Positions 1 through 10,463 of a stretch of DNA of 64,000 nucleotides are shown in pieces. Position numbers and translations under genes: made by a program. The stretch covers positions 40,576 to 104,575 of the forward strand of contig WHUX01000184.1 in assembly GCA_015179025.1 (NCBI GenBank), read 5' to 3'. The DNA comes from Terfezia claveryi (Eukaryota; Ascomycota; Pezizomycetes; Pezizales; Pezizaceae). Position 1 is the stretch's first letter; the number at the start of each line of letters is the position of its first letter. Under the pieces are notes generated by a model that had not been told where the DNA came from, ran no database searches, and saw only the letters and a program-made list of their open reading frames with translations.

Positions 1-1962
1 GGTGGTGAAGTACACAAGATTCTTATGATCGGATAGCACCTCGATGATCCCCTTGGCTGACTCCAGGTGTGGCCTCCACTCCTCGAATGCTCGCACAATG
101 GCCATTAACTCTTTATCATAGATTTCATAATTACACTCAGCCGGAGAGTGCTTTTTTGAGAAGTATGCCACTAAGTGGAGGATCCCATTGACATATTGAG
201 ACAAGATTCCCACGGAGACATAGTCGGAGGCGTCAGTCTCCACGATACATTCGCTGTCCGGATCGAAATGGGCTAGGATTGGTGCTGAGCAGAAAGCTTC
301 CTTGAGGTTCTGGAAGGCAGATTGGGCTTCTAGATTCTAGTCGAAGCGCCGGTCTTTCTTGGTCAGGGCGGTGAGGGGGGCTACGATCTTCAAATACCCT
401 AGAATGAACCGCCGGTAAAAGTTAGCGAACCTCAGGAAGGCTTGGACATCCTTGAGATTTGCTGGGATTTGCCATTCCTGGACAGCGGTAACCTTGGTGG
501 GATTTATCCTGATACCTTCGGTAGTGATAATCAACCCCAGATACTTGACCTCCTATACATGAAACTCGCATTTCTCGGGCTTGAGGTATAATCCGGCTTG
601 CTCCAGCTTTTCCAGCACTTGTCGGACATGGATTTTGTACTCTGCCAGGGTGTCTGAATAGATCAGGATATTGTCCAGGTAGGCTATGCAGAACACATCC
701 AAAAAGTCTCATAGGGTATTATTAATAAAGTGCTGGAAAGAGGCCGGGGCGTTGGTTAAGCCGAAAGGCATGACATTGTACTCCAAGTGCCCGTACCAGG
801 TGCGGAAGGCTGTTTTACACTCTTTACCTTCAGCTATTCGGACCAAGTTATAGGCTCCCCTTAAATCCAGTTTAGTGAACCATTTTGCCTTGGAAAGCCT
901 GACTAATGTTTCCTGGATCAGAGGTAGGGGATACCTGTTCTTGACCGTTATCTTGTTCAGGCCACGATAATCAATGTACAACCGAAGAGAGCCGTCCGAC
1001 TTCTTCACGAACAGCACAGGAGCACCCGCTGGGGAGGAGCTATGGCGAATGAAGCTCTTGTTGAGGTTTTCCTCCAAGTACTTTTTTAGGGCTTCCAGCT
1101 CTACTCGGGACATTCCATAGAGGGGCCCATAGGGAGGGGTTTTACCTTCTATCAGCGGAATCGTGTGGTCATATGGTTGGTGAGGTGCCAACTTCTCTGC
1201 GGCTTTTTCTGAGAACAGGTCAATGAACTCGTGGTACTCATCTGGAACCAAGGATTTCCACTCCTCCCTGGACCTGGTCTTGTTAATTTCCAGATTGATC
1301 TCATAAATTGAGAGGGTATGCGCCTTGAGCTTATGCCTCCTGGTGAGATGAGCAAAGGCCCCTGCTCCAATAAAGTTAATATTCAGGGGTTTTGCGGGGG
1401 CGGGGGATATCGGGGAAACTGGGGGAATGGTGGCATTAATGTATGCAGGCGGGATTACTACCTGAGTCGGGTGGATTATTGGGGGTGGCAATGCGCACAG
1501 CCCAGTGATAGTGGTTTTTGGATCTCCACAGTGTTTTTTGCAATAAGGGCTGTTGAATCGCAAGGTGTAAGAGCCGAAGCTGACTGATACATCGTGCATC
1601 CTAAGCCAGGGGATCCTAAGGACAATTGGATACTTTAGCTTGGTTACGAACATTAGAAGATCTTCCGAGTGATTACCCATAGCGCTGAGTAGGCATGCGA
1701 GGTCGGTTATCACCCCAGAAGAGATAGGGCGGCCGTCAATAATATCAAGGAGGCGGGGGGTCTTTAGCTCGGAGGTTGGTATAGAGTTTCTACTGACGAA
1801 GGTTTGGTCAATAAATGCTATTCCTGAAGCACCACAATCTATGAGAGCTGAGGTAACTACTGTTTTATCATTAAACTTGACAGTTATAGGTACAATGAAG
1901 TGCTCGCCAAACAGGCGAGACTCATCAACAGACATAGATGTAGGCAAAGAAAACGTAGACAA
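1..1962 (-). pseudogene. pol: gypsy copy 1 pol remnant (protease, RT, start of RNase H)
   Basis: The minus-strand frame shows a retropepsin-like ALIDCGASG motif near 1840, then RT motifs ([24 protein letters not shown]) and RNase H (VETDASDY near 235, [15 protein letters not shown] near 95). A stop follows the RT segment at about 709. The catalytic RT motif near 685 reads YLDN instead of YLDD, a G-to-A change that should abolish polymerase activity. Further stops lie near 340 and 550. The 3' remainder (integrase, chromodomain) is beyond the left edge. The family role is reverse transcription of the element RNA; this copy is not functional. Confidence 0.85.
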
Positions 1963-1989
1963 AGATAAATGACCTGGAGCAGGTTCCTT

Positions 1990-3167
1990 GCTAGTGTTAG
2001 TAACTAGGCAAGGGACAGGGCTTTTCCCGACTCATCAAGCTCCTCAATCCTGGGCACTGGGGTATCGGATATTGCGTGGATGGCGAGGGAGCGATTCTTT
2101 CGAAGTGGGCAAGCCGCGATGAAGTGGTCGGCCTTCCCACAGGCTATGCATAGCCCATTATTCCGGCGGCGTTCCCTCTCTTCTTAGGTCAGGCGGGGTC
2201 TGCCAGTGGATAAGTCCATAGGGGCTGGTCCACCCGCCACGAGAGAAGGGTGGGCTGGCTTGTTCGGGGGGGTTACAGGGGCTTGTGGCTAGGGGCGAGG
2301 TACTGAAAAGGTCGATCGTGGGGGTGATGTTGTAGGGGAGGCCTTAAGGCTATTTCTAAACCTGGCCATCTTTTGCTCCAATCGGCTGGCCTGATCAATG
2401 AATTCTTTAAGGGTGTGGATATCTGGGAAGTTGATAAGTGCCTGTCTCAGTTCCACACTTAAGCCTTCCTAGAATTGATCCAGTTTGATCTTGTCGCTCC
2501 ATTAGACCTCCACAGCTAGCCTAGAGAATTCAGCCACATAGGTGGCCAGGTCGGTGTTTCTTTGTCAGAGGGCCCGGAGGGCTAGGGTGGCCATTCCCTT
2601 TGTGTCCGGGTCTCCAAACACTCGGTCGAGGATCACAAATAGGGCAGGGATATCCGCTAGTTTGATACCTGTTTCCAAAACATAGGGCTGGACTTGGTCC
2701 AGAGCCTTACCCTCCAGTAGGCCGTAAACGTAAGCGAGTTTGTGCTAGGTGGTTGGAAACTTAGCAGCGTCTCCGTTGAGCTTAATATTGATGGAGTTTT
2801 TCCAGGCCTTGAGGTGGGCCCGTTCGCTGTTAAATTTGGGTGGGGTGGGAAGGTCTTGGGTTTTGGTGGGCGTGGCGGTCACAGGTGCCTGTGTGGTTAC
2901 AGCGGCAAGGGCATGGTTGAGATTGCGCATGGTTACTCGGTCGTCTGCGAGGTCTTCTCGAAGAAGCAGGATTTCATCTTCGGCTTCTTTCAGCCTTCGT
3001 TGGGTGTCCTGGAGCTCCGCTCCTTATTTTTTGCCAATCTTATAGGTGGCGGTGAAGATATCGATAGCCATTCGGCAGTATTCCAACAGCTGGGCTAGGT
3101 CTGAGGGTATTGGGGTTTCCCGCCATGCTTGGAACCTGTCGGTAGGTAACAGGGTTGGTTCGGACAT
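1990..3167 (-). pseudogene. gag: gypsy copy 1 gag remnant with zinc knuckle
   Basis: Starts at ATG 3167, just inside the 5' LTR, and runs toward 1990. A CCHC zinc knuckle (CIACGKADHFIAACPL) lies at about 2105-2155, typical of retroviral-type nucleocapsid. It matches gag of the second gypsy copy (15776-16942) throughout, including the region PTPPKFN near 2845. Several frame breaks and stops are present, for example a TAA inside the LT-EERERR segment near 2185, where copy 2 reads CAA. Non-functional capsid precursor. Confidence 0.75.
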
Positions 3168-3198
3168 TGTACCGGTTGGTCAGAGCGATCCAACGTAG

Positions 3199-3830
3199 TG
3201 TAACGACGGCTCTGGGACAAGGCAACCAAGGGGTACGCCGGGGCGAGGGCAGGAACGAGGTGAGACACACGTAGGAGCGCTACGTGTGTGACTAGGAAAA
3301 CTAGGTTTATTACAGACACCTGTCACGGATGTCACGGACGATGTCACGGGGGGCAGGATGTTTGGAAAGCCGGGGCTAGGGCAAGACACATGTAGAAACG
3401 CTACATGTGTGATCAGGGAAAGGCTGGGATGGGGGGCAAGGGCAAGAGGCAAGAGAGGCAGAGGGCAAGGGGCATGAGACATATGGAGGCAGTTGCCGTA
3501 TATGTCGGAGGGGGGCAGCAGTGCTGCAGAGCTGTTCATGAGACAAGGAGGTGCACAAGGGAGGTGCATAAGCGCTGGGAGAGGCAAGGCCCTATATTGG
3601 ATATACAAGATGTTGGATGGGGATCCAATGACAGTACGAGGGACAGGCTCTATATATACATAACCCGGCCAGAGCAATGGGGGAAATAAGCTTCCCTATC
3701 TCGGAAGCCAAGCAAGGTAACGATAACAATAACCTATCACCTGCGATCACAGGTGATGACAAAGACAACAATGGCAATGACCCGTCACCTGCGATCGCAG
3801 GTGATGACAACTGAACACACAGTTGTTATA
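3199..3830 (-). repeat. 5' LTR of gypsy copy 1
   Basis: In minus orientation it begins tataacaactgtgtgttc and ends gagccgtcgttaca, the same ends as the 520-bp LTRs at 15220 and 23121. It contains the palindrome acctgcgatcgcaggt and the repeated acacgtag/cgctacgtgtgt palindromes. At 632 bp it is longer than the copy 2 LTRs, so it holds extra sequence. A TATA-like tatatata lies near 3650. Confidence 0.85.
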
Positions 3831-4429
3831 CTGCTCTAAGTTTATATCCTGAAGTATGTCTTCTGTATTCTCTATTAATTTTCCACCTAGACTTACATTT
3901 ATTATAGAATTCCTGCAAGTGCAAGGGTAAATGCCAAACCCAACAATACAGCTGTATTAAATCCGATTTGCATTGTAGCAGCTGCTGCCACCCATCATAT
4001 AGCTACCTGAATACTCCTATCGTTCAAGAAGCATAGTCACAATCTGACTTAGAAGTGGAAGTAGAAGTGGAGGATCATAGTGATATTTTATTACTAAGTA
4101 CAATTTATATTCGCAAGTATTGGTGTATTTATTTACTGTTGAGGACAATTCATGTTTCGCAAGCATTGATATATTTTATTTTACTATTGCAGACAATTCA
4201 TATTTGTCAGTACTGATATATTTTCATCTTGCATGTACTCTCACTAATTTACTATATTTTATAATTACATTCCCAGGGAGACCAACCCATGATCTGGCCT
4301 CCGAAGGAATTTCAATTTTGCATTCCCAGGCAAGTCAATATTTGTGCATAGGCCAGCCCTCCCAAGAATCATATGGCTTCCCGTGCAGGCTAGCCCAGTC
4401 GTGACTGGGCTAGCCTATTCGTGAATCAG
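3831..4429. other. AT-rich sequence, no gene recognised
   Basis: No convincing ORF. It holds an imperfect tandem motif around gaggacaattcat / gcaagtatt (4110-4220) and a short palindrome, ctagcccagtcgtgactgggctag, near 4390-4413. Confidence 0.4.
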
Positions 4430-6071
4430 CAAAATTCCTAGGTAGACTAGAACATTGCTATGTATATAGTTCATATTATATATAATAGTAAGTAGAGATA
4501 TTCATACATAATATTGGATAGTAAGGGGCATATAGTTTCATATAAACAAGATATACATGATAGAGCATTATAAGATAGCTATGAATATGGCAATTGCTTC
4601 ATCTAGATAAGTTTTTTCAACGGAGCCTCCTGTAGACCTGCAACAGAATTGCGCTATGCCATATTGGTAAGAAATGGGCCTGAGTGTTGTACTTTCTGCA
4701 AGTGCACCTGCATTGCGCACATGCTAGCAGCTATTTCTAGTAGCTACTACTAACAGGTTGCTGAGAGAAGGAGATCAAACAAATGGGTATTGTAAGTTAG
4801 ACACATCTAGTCTTATAGAACAAATCCTTTACTGATTAGCTAATGGCAAGTACAAAGATTATGAGTTAAATGAGCTTGATATCCAGCATGCAATTTGGCC
4901 CTTCCCCAGCTGAATATTCAGCCTGCAATCTATCCCACTATTCACTCCTTCCTCAGCTGGATATTCCGCCTATAATATATGCAAGATTCACCCCTTTCCC
5001 AGCTGGATATTCAGCCTGCGATATCTCTAGTATTAGGATAGCATTATCCAGCGGGGCAGATAATGGACAGCATTAGCCAGCGGGGGAGGTAATAGACAGC
5101 ACTAGCCAGCGGAGGAGGTAACGGACAGTTTTTTTTATTTTTATTAAAACTAGTTACTACCTATGCAGCCCTATTGGGAGGGCCATGAGGAGCCACCTGA
5201 AAACCCGGGTGGATTAAAGGATAAGACAAGTTAATCTGCCAGACCCGTGCGATCTAGATACAAATATGAACTTATTGATAAAGGGACTCGTGATAAGTGG
5301 ACAAAGGAATAACTAATGGATAACTGATAGGAGGACTGGGACAGAAACTGTGAAATGACAAAACTAATATGACAAGGATGAGACAGAACCAGAAAAATGA
5401 GGTAACAGACAGCATTAGCCAGCGGGGGAGGTAACAGACAGCATTAGCTAGCGGGGGAGGTAATGGATAGCATTATCTAGCATAGGATGTAAGGGATAGC
5501 ATTAGCTAGCGAGGGAGGTAATGGACAGCATTAGCCAGTGGGGGAGGTAATGGACAGCATTAGAGGGACAGCACTACCTCTAGAGATTCCAGTATGGATA
5601 ATATGTCAGATACTATTGTCCTGCAGAGGCCTAGTTAATATGGGGTTTTTGTTTTTTATTGAGGTTTTTTTTTTATTGGGGGTTTTTTTTTTTATTAGCG
5701 TTTTTTAATTTAATTTTCTCTATATTCTCTCATCACATTATATTTTGAGTTATATTTTATTAATTTATTTTCTTGTGTTTTCGCATTCTATGTCTTTTTG
5801 TTTTTATTTTTAAATTTTTATTTTATTGAATTTTTGTTTCTTTGCTGGTGTAGTGATAATTTCACTTCCTTTGTTTATGTATGCAATGTGGACGGTGGTG
5901 ATTATTTTGTATGCAACGTACATTAAGCATTTCGTGAGACCGGTGCATGCGAGGAGATTGGTGGTGAGGGCGGTCGTTAGTGCCATTTGGTCTCTAGGTC
6001 GACCCTACTGCCCCATTGGCCAATGGGTCGGTATATTTGCCAATGTAGCACCTTGGCCTTTGGGTCAGAAC
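4430..6071 (+). mobile_element. Degenerate copy of the foldback-like element (right half)
   Basis: This matches, in order, the centre, the subrepeats (gatattcagcctgcaatat), the minisatellite (attagccagcgggggaggta), the AT-rich stretch and the outer end of the right arm of the element at 37326-42430. It ends gggtcagaac at 6071, against gggacagaac at 42430. No left arm is visible. Divergence is much higher than between the two arms of the 37-42 kb element, so this is an older copy. Minisatellite units lie at about 5037-5128 and 5400-5580. Confidence 0.7.
5129..5398 (-). mobile_element. 5'-truncated LINE 3' tail inserted in a minisatellite
   Basis: On the minus strand this ends in an A-rich tail and carries the tail block shared by all copies in the window (ggtggctcctcatgg). 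It is flanked by gaggtaacggacag (5115-5128) and gaggtaacagacag (5399-5412), a probable 14-bp target duplication. The host is itself a repeat containing this string, so the duplication could be coincidental. Confidence 0.6.
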
Positions 6072-6240
6072 ATTGCTGTTTTGGGAAAAGGTGACTGGTG
6101 TGGCTGGGCAGGAGTAGTGGCTGTTGCCGACTGTGGACTGTGGATGAGGTGGCTGGTTCCTGGCGATCAAGCTTTCCCGGATTAGTCCCTTCCTACGAAG
6201 GGCTTGTGCCAACCAGACTAGTCGGGGTGTAGTCTGGCTA

Positions 6241-6443
6241 TTTTTTTTGTTTTTTAAATACTTAGTACTCCTATGCAGCCCCGTTAGGGGGCCTATGAGG
6301 AGCCACACGGAAACCCGGTGGATTCAAGGGTGAGGCAAGTTAATCTGCCAGACCCACGCGAGATAAATACACATAACGAACCCGAAATGAGGCCCCATGC
6401 TGTCACATACGGACTAGCCGATGACCCGGAGGCCTGACTGAGC
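6241..6443 (-). mobile_element. 5'-truncated LINE 3' tail
   Basis: A poly-T run at 6241 (poly-A on minus) is followed by the shared tail block (gcagccccgttagggggc, gaggagccacacggaaaccc). Flanking ctggcta at 6234-6240 and 6444-6450 may be a 7-bp target duplication. No coding capacity. Confidence 0.65.
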
Positions 6444-7783
6444 CTGGCTAGCACTGGCCTCTCGTAGAAAGTCGGGGTGACTGTAGTCGCTGTTGGCTGT
6501 GATGGTGTGGGAGTTACCTGTGATGTGAACCCGGTGACTGATTGGCTGAGAGCCAGGTATGTAGTCCAGGTATGGGAGTTAATTTTCACCGTATTGGGCA
6601 GCGCGTGGTTGCTGGTTGTGCTCTGAATGTTGTGGACCAATGCCCGTGAGGGAACGATTTGGGTGAGAGCGAGGAGGAAGAAGAACGAGGAAGAGGGGAA
6701 AAAGCTTCAATCGAGGGGGAAAGGGTCGCGGTACTTGTTCCCGAGGTTCGAGTAGATATTCCTGTTGTGGGCGGCGAGGCCTTTCTCGTGTTGCCGTCCG
6801 TTTGTCTGTAATTTCTCTGGGTGTTGAGATATACCAAGTGGGCTCGTCCTGCACGTTGTTGTTGCTGAGCGCTTTATAAGAGATTGAAGAGAATAAGCCT
6901 AGAGGTGGAATTTGTAGGCACCATGAGATACATTCTTTTGCCATAATATGTAATTCAAAGACAAGTACTACCTATTTATCAGCATAAAACAAATGTTCCT
7001 TTTTAATTTCCACATTTGAACGTAATGTAGTAATTTTATCTAGCTGTTACGCTGAGACCCAATATATGCATATGCTTCCCTCCTATGCTCCATCCCATTA
7101 TACGGCAATTAGAGCACACTCTAAGATATTCCATACATTACTACTCACAAATTTTCTCCCCATTCCTCTGCACTCAGATCTACTTTGCCAGTTATTTTGT
7201 CTCCAGTTTTGGTTGATAATTCACTTGATTGCTTCTAGAGGTATACCTCATGGCAGCTTGGCAATTGGACGCAGTGGGTGGGGATACCAGATCTACCGTG
7301 GATAGGACTTTAAAAACCATGGGACGAAGCTAATCGGAATTGCATTGGGAAGGGTATTTGTTAGGTTTATCTATAGTCAGGACCTATTTTGTGGAGATGG
7401 ACCGTGAGTTTAGTTTCAGATAGAGCAGACTGTGCACACACTGCTGGTTCCTCGCATACCATTTGATAGCGGGTTTAGTTGTCACATGAACAGAGTGTGG
7501 AGCTCAACTAGAAAAATGGTTTCATAATAGGAGAGACAAAAATATTGATGAAGGAAATTGCAGCTGGACACAAGTGGCAAACCAACCAACCCCGACTGGT
7601 TGGCTATATCCTCAGTACGAAACTTTCCGTTGGCATCGTGCCGAGACAGGTAGTGTTATGGGAGCTCGGGCCGCTGATGAAACTATCATTCATGCAACAC
7701 GCAAGGTCAAAGTTAACAATCCACTTGTTTGATGCATGATAAAAACAAATATTGACAGGTTATGCTCACCAACCTACCCTCAT
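6444..7783. other. No gene recognised; transposon end-like motif upstream
   Basis: Several short ORFs on both strands show no family signature. Just upstream, 6203-6220 reads cttgtgccaaccagacta, the terminal motif of the large transposon at 10244-27076. A diverged form lies near 7580. Confidence 0.3.
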
Positions 7784-8083
7784 TTAGTTGCTCTGGGTCA
7801 CGCCCAATAGTTTACTTAGATAGCTGTCTACCTGGCCATAAACCATAGCTTTAACCTCCTCTAGAGTCATGCCTTGAATCGTTTCAAATTCGTTCATGTC
7901 TGTGATGCCTTGGGCCTCCCATCCCGCAACAATGTCGGTGCCCAAGCGAAAAAGTATCTCGACGCCCAGCCCGCACCCCATCATGTTGCACCAGTAGTGC
8001 TTGTTGTCGTCCTTGTTGAAGGTTATTATCTCCCAGGCTGTCAGACTTACAAAGAACTGGTGCTTCAGCTGTTGGGTAGCCAT
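7784..8083 (-). CDS. Small hypothetical protein (99 aa)
   Basis: ATG at 8083, open to 7784 with no interruption. The product is 99 residues and slightly acidic, with aromatic and Cys residues near the middle (HYWCNMMGCGLG) and a predicted amphipathic end (TLEEVKAMVYGQVDSYLSKL). I do not recognise a family. A TATA-like element, tatataac on minus, lies near 8180. Its upstream side contains a transposon end motif at 8258-8282, so it may be cargo of a decayed element rather than a host gene. The lack of stops in such decayed surroundings is mild support for coding. Confidence 0.4.
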   Translation of the reverse strand: MATQQLKHQFFVSLTAWEIITFNKDDNKHYWCNMMGCGLGVEILFRLGTDIVAGWEAQGITDMNEFETIQGMTLEEVKAMVYGQVDSYLSKLLGVTQSN

Positions 8084-8257
8084 CGTTGGTGTTTTTGTGT
8101 TCGTTGTGTTTGCTTTTGTTTGTTAAGGAAGGGTGGTGGAGATGGTATGGATCCAAGATGGGAACACAGACAAGTAGGTGTTATATACTTGTATCTGTGG
8201 CCCCGTCTCGGCATTTAAGCCCACCACCCAAAACGCATCCTCGGTCAATACAAATGT

Positions 8258-8282
8258 TAGTCTGGTTGGCACAACACCCTCC
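8258..8282 (+). repeat. Isolated left-end motif of the large transposon family
   Basis: Starting tagtctggttggcacaacac, this is identical over 25 bases to the start of the large transposon at 10244, but the sequence inside diverges at once. No partner right end with a matching target duplication was found: 27519-27542 is the nearest candidate by sequence, but its flanks do not match. Confidence 0.6.
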
Positions 8283-8354
8283 ACAATATAAAGAAACAGC
8301 CGGTGCCTCCTGCCGCAGGCATGTAGTAGGCGTGGTATGGCTAGGTATGGGCGG

Positions 8355-9527
8355 AATGGCATGTGACATGCACGGCATTCTAACAGCTGCGAAACTGGAG
8401 CCGATGCGGAGGCTGGAGTACCAGGCTTTGCGGAAAATCAGAGGAGCTTATCAGCAGCCATGAAAGGCTTGGTTGGATCACTGATGTGGAGCCCCTGCAG
8501 GATAACTTCGATGATCTTTCGAGGTCGTGGGTAGCACGCGCTCTCTGCACCGGTGACCCGGAGACATCGCTAAGGCCCCGGCTCCTGCGTATGCAACATT
8601 GTCTGACGGCTCCTCCCCCTTTTGCTAACGTGATAATCCCATCTCAGAGGCCTTCTATTTAACTTCACTGAATCCTCATGAACTTTCATTCGGTGACAGG
8701 GAGGACGAGACCCTTCCCCTTGATTACAGAGGCCGTTATAGAGACAAGCTCCGAGGGGTCACAATACCAGGAGTATTGTGCAGCGTAATAGAGTCGATCT
8801 TGGAGGAAGGGTCGAGAGCATGTTTCACCGACGGCACGGGAAGGCAGGGGATAGTGGTCAGCGAAGCATATAGCATCGACTGGAAGGGCGGTTTGGACGC
8901 AACATACGGCAGCTTTCTGGGTACCGTAATATGGCCACAGTTGCTTAAAGCTATGACCCTGTTGTCAACACGGAGACTCCGGAGGTGATACACAATCCTA
9001 TCAGATTCCCAGGCTGCGGTCCAAACAATGTAAGGGCCACCCCTAGGGCAGGCGTCGAGGTGGAGATCAAGAGGCTTCTCGTGAATTTCGTAGATTCCAA
9101 GGACGTGAGGATCTCCTGGGTTAGAGGCCATGTTGCCATACAGGGCAATGAGAACGCGGACCAGAGGGTGTCCTTCGAGTCGTGCCTGGGAGAGTTCATA
9201 GTCACAGGACGTACGACAACGCAAGGGGGCGTACGCGCCGCCTCCAAAACCGTCCGGAAGAAAGCCAGGACCAGGGCAGGGTTCTGGGTAAGAAGATGCG
9301 AATGGGGAGGACAGGCGCTCTCAGCTTACACTTGGATGCGGACAGAACGAGGTCCCAGCAAGGCTGGCTGCACAGATCGGCCAAGCGGAGTCCACACCCA
9401 TTGGAGAATGGACAGCACATCACCTTCAATTGCCCACGGTTCAGACGCATCAGAACCAGTCTCCTGGGGGACAAGCGCAGCTGAGAAGTAAAAGTAAGAA
9501 GTATTGAAAAAAAAGATTTAAAAAAGC
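8355..9527 (+). pseudogene. Tad-like LINE fragment: post-RT region, RNase H and C-terminus
   Basis: The translated pieces, in shifting frames, match the C-terminal part of fungal Tad-type LINE ORF2. A linker segment comes first (LEYQALRKIRGAY near 8420). RNase H follows, with FTDGTGRQG near 8830 and ISWVRGHVAIQGNENAD at about 9112-9160. The last piece is a C-terminal segment with a HITFNCPRFRRIR end near 9430. Stops and frame changes make it non-functional. It ends in an A-rich stretch near 9500-9525, right beside the stop codon of the next minus-strand frame. No target duplication was found. Confidence 0.75.
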
Positions 9528-9529
9528 AA

Positions 9530-10243
9530 TTAAGTTGTCTCGTCTAGGACGTACATTGGCATGGAGCGGCGTCGCCCGCCTCGGACTGTCACCCACGCCA
9601 CCAATTCACTTTCCACTGGTACATTTTCGATTCTTATAACATGGGGGGCATTATTACAACTTACGTTGAAACCGTTGCAATAACAAATGCCCTTGCGAAT
9701 TGGGGACAGGTCCACCCACTCTAATAGCATTACAGCCGGCTCTCGTCTGTCCCCCGGACCTTGTGCCTTCCAATGTTTCTCCAGCTCCACCCCGAGATGC
9801 CCGATCAACTCTGGCCTCTGAGGTGATACCTCAGTGCGTAGGTGTGGTTGATGTTTGGCAAAACATAATGCACAGACGACTTGATATATCAGCTTCCACC
9901 TTATAATGGTATGGTGCTTGTGTTGGGACTCCTCTCGCAGGAATCTTAATATATTCTGCCGTGATCCCGGACTGCCCCCATACACGAGACCGTAAATAAC
10001 GTGTCTTGCTACCTCGGCTGGCCACTCGAGACGAGAGGTCCGTTCTTGGCAGTCTGCACACATAGGGATTTGGCAGTGGATGCAGACCTTCCGGTTTCTT
10101 GTGTGAACTAATTGACAGGTAAAAGAGACAGAGGACACAGAAACAACTGCTGCGAAAGGTGCTATACAAAAGGGTAGGAGGAGCTGGTGGGGTTGGAATC
10201 TTTTGAATCGGTTGGAATGTGGTGCCGAGACTAGATGGAATGC
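9530..10243 (-). pseudogene. Unknown Cys-rich protein frame truncated by the large transposon
   Basis: An uninterrupted minus-strand frame of about 238 codons runs from the transposon junction at 10243 to a TAA at 9530. Cys pairs are visible (CIHCQIPMCADCQE near 10050-10090; CALCFAKH near 9850; CYCNGFNVSCNN near 9650), suggesting metal binding, but no family is recognised. The only start codon is a GTG inside the transposon end, so the real 5' part must lie elsewhere. If the transposon is removed, the frame stays open into the sequence right of 27077, so the gene was probably split there. The LINE at 8355-9527 abuts its stop. Confidence 0.4.
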
Positions 10244-10353
10244 TAGTCTGGTTGGCACAACACCCTCCTTTGGAGGGTCTAGTATATAACATTTATTTTT
10301 TGTATGTAGGCCAGTTTATGGCTGGCCGCTTGGCGAAACTGCACCAAACGTAA
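10244..10353 (+). repeat. Left terminal inverted repeat of the large transposon
   Basis: 110 bp, matching the reverse complement of 26967-27076 with about five differences, mostly transitions. An internal palindrome, ccctcctttggaggg, lies at about offset 20-35. The outermost motif recurs elsewhere in the window. Confidence 0.9.
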
Positions 10354-10463
10354 ACAAAGTACCAAGCAACTACAAGTCAAATACAATGGATAAATCAAGT
10401 GAAGATGTAAACAAAGTACCAAGCAACCACAAGTCAAATACAATGGATAAATCAAGTGAAGGC
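10350..10463 (+). repeat. 57-bp tandem duplication at the DUF6589-like gene start
   Basis: Two copies start gtaaacaaagtaccaagcaa at 10350 and 10407. The unit is 19 codons, so the duplication keeps frame and repeats MDKSSE with two possible start ATGs (10386 and 10443). Confidence 0.8.

Larger units (their letters stand above)
1..3830 (-). mobile_element. Ty3/gypsy chromovirus-like LTR retrotransposon, copy 1 (partial, decayed)
   Basis: Read on the minus strand, this is a 5' LTR (3199-3830), gag, protease and reverse transcriptase, then RNase H cut by the window edge at position 1. The second LTR is outside the window, so the target duplication (ctgct would be the 3831-3835 half) cannot be tested. 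It is the same family as the element at 15220-23640: protein segments align almost residue for residue. Several in-frame stops and a mutated catalytic motif show it is dead. Confidence 0.9.

Noticed and set aside
3180..3677. 165-codon ORF in the gypsy LTR
   Set aside because: It lies in LTR sequence, and the same shadow frames recur in the other LTR copies; no domain.
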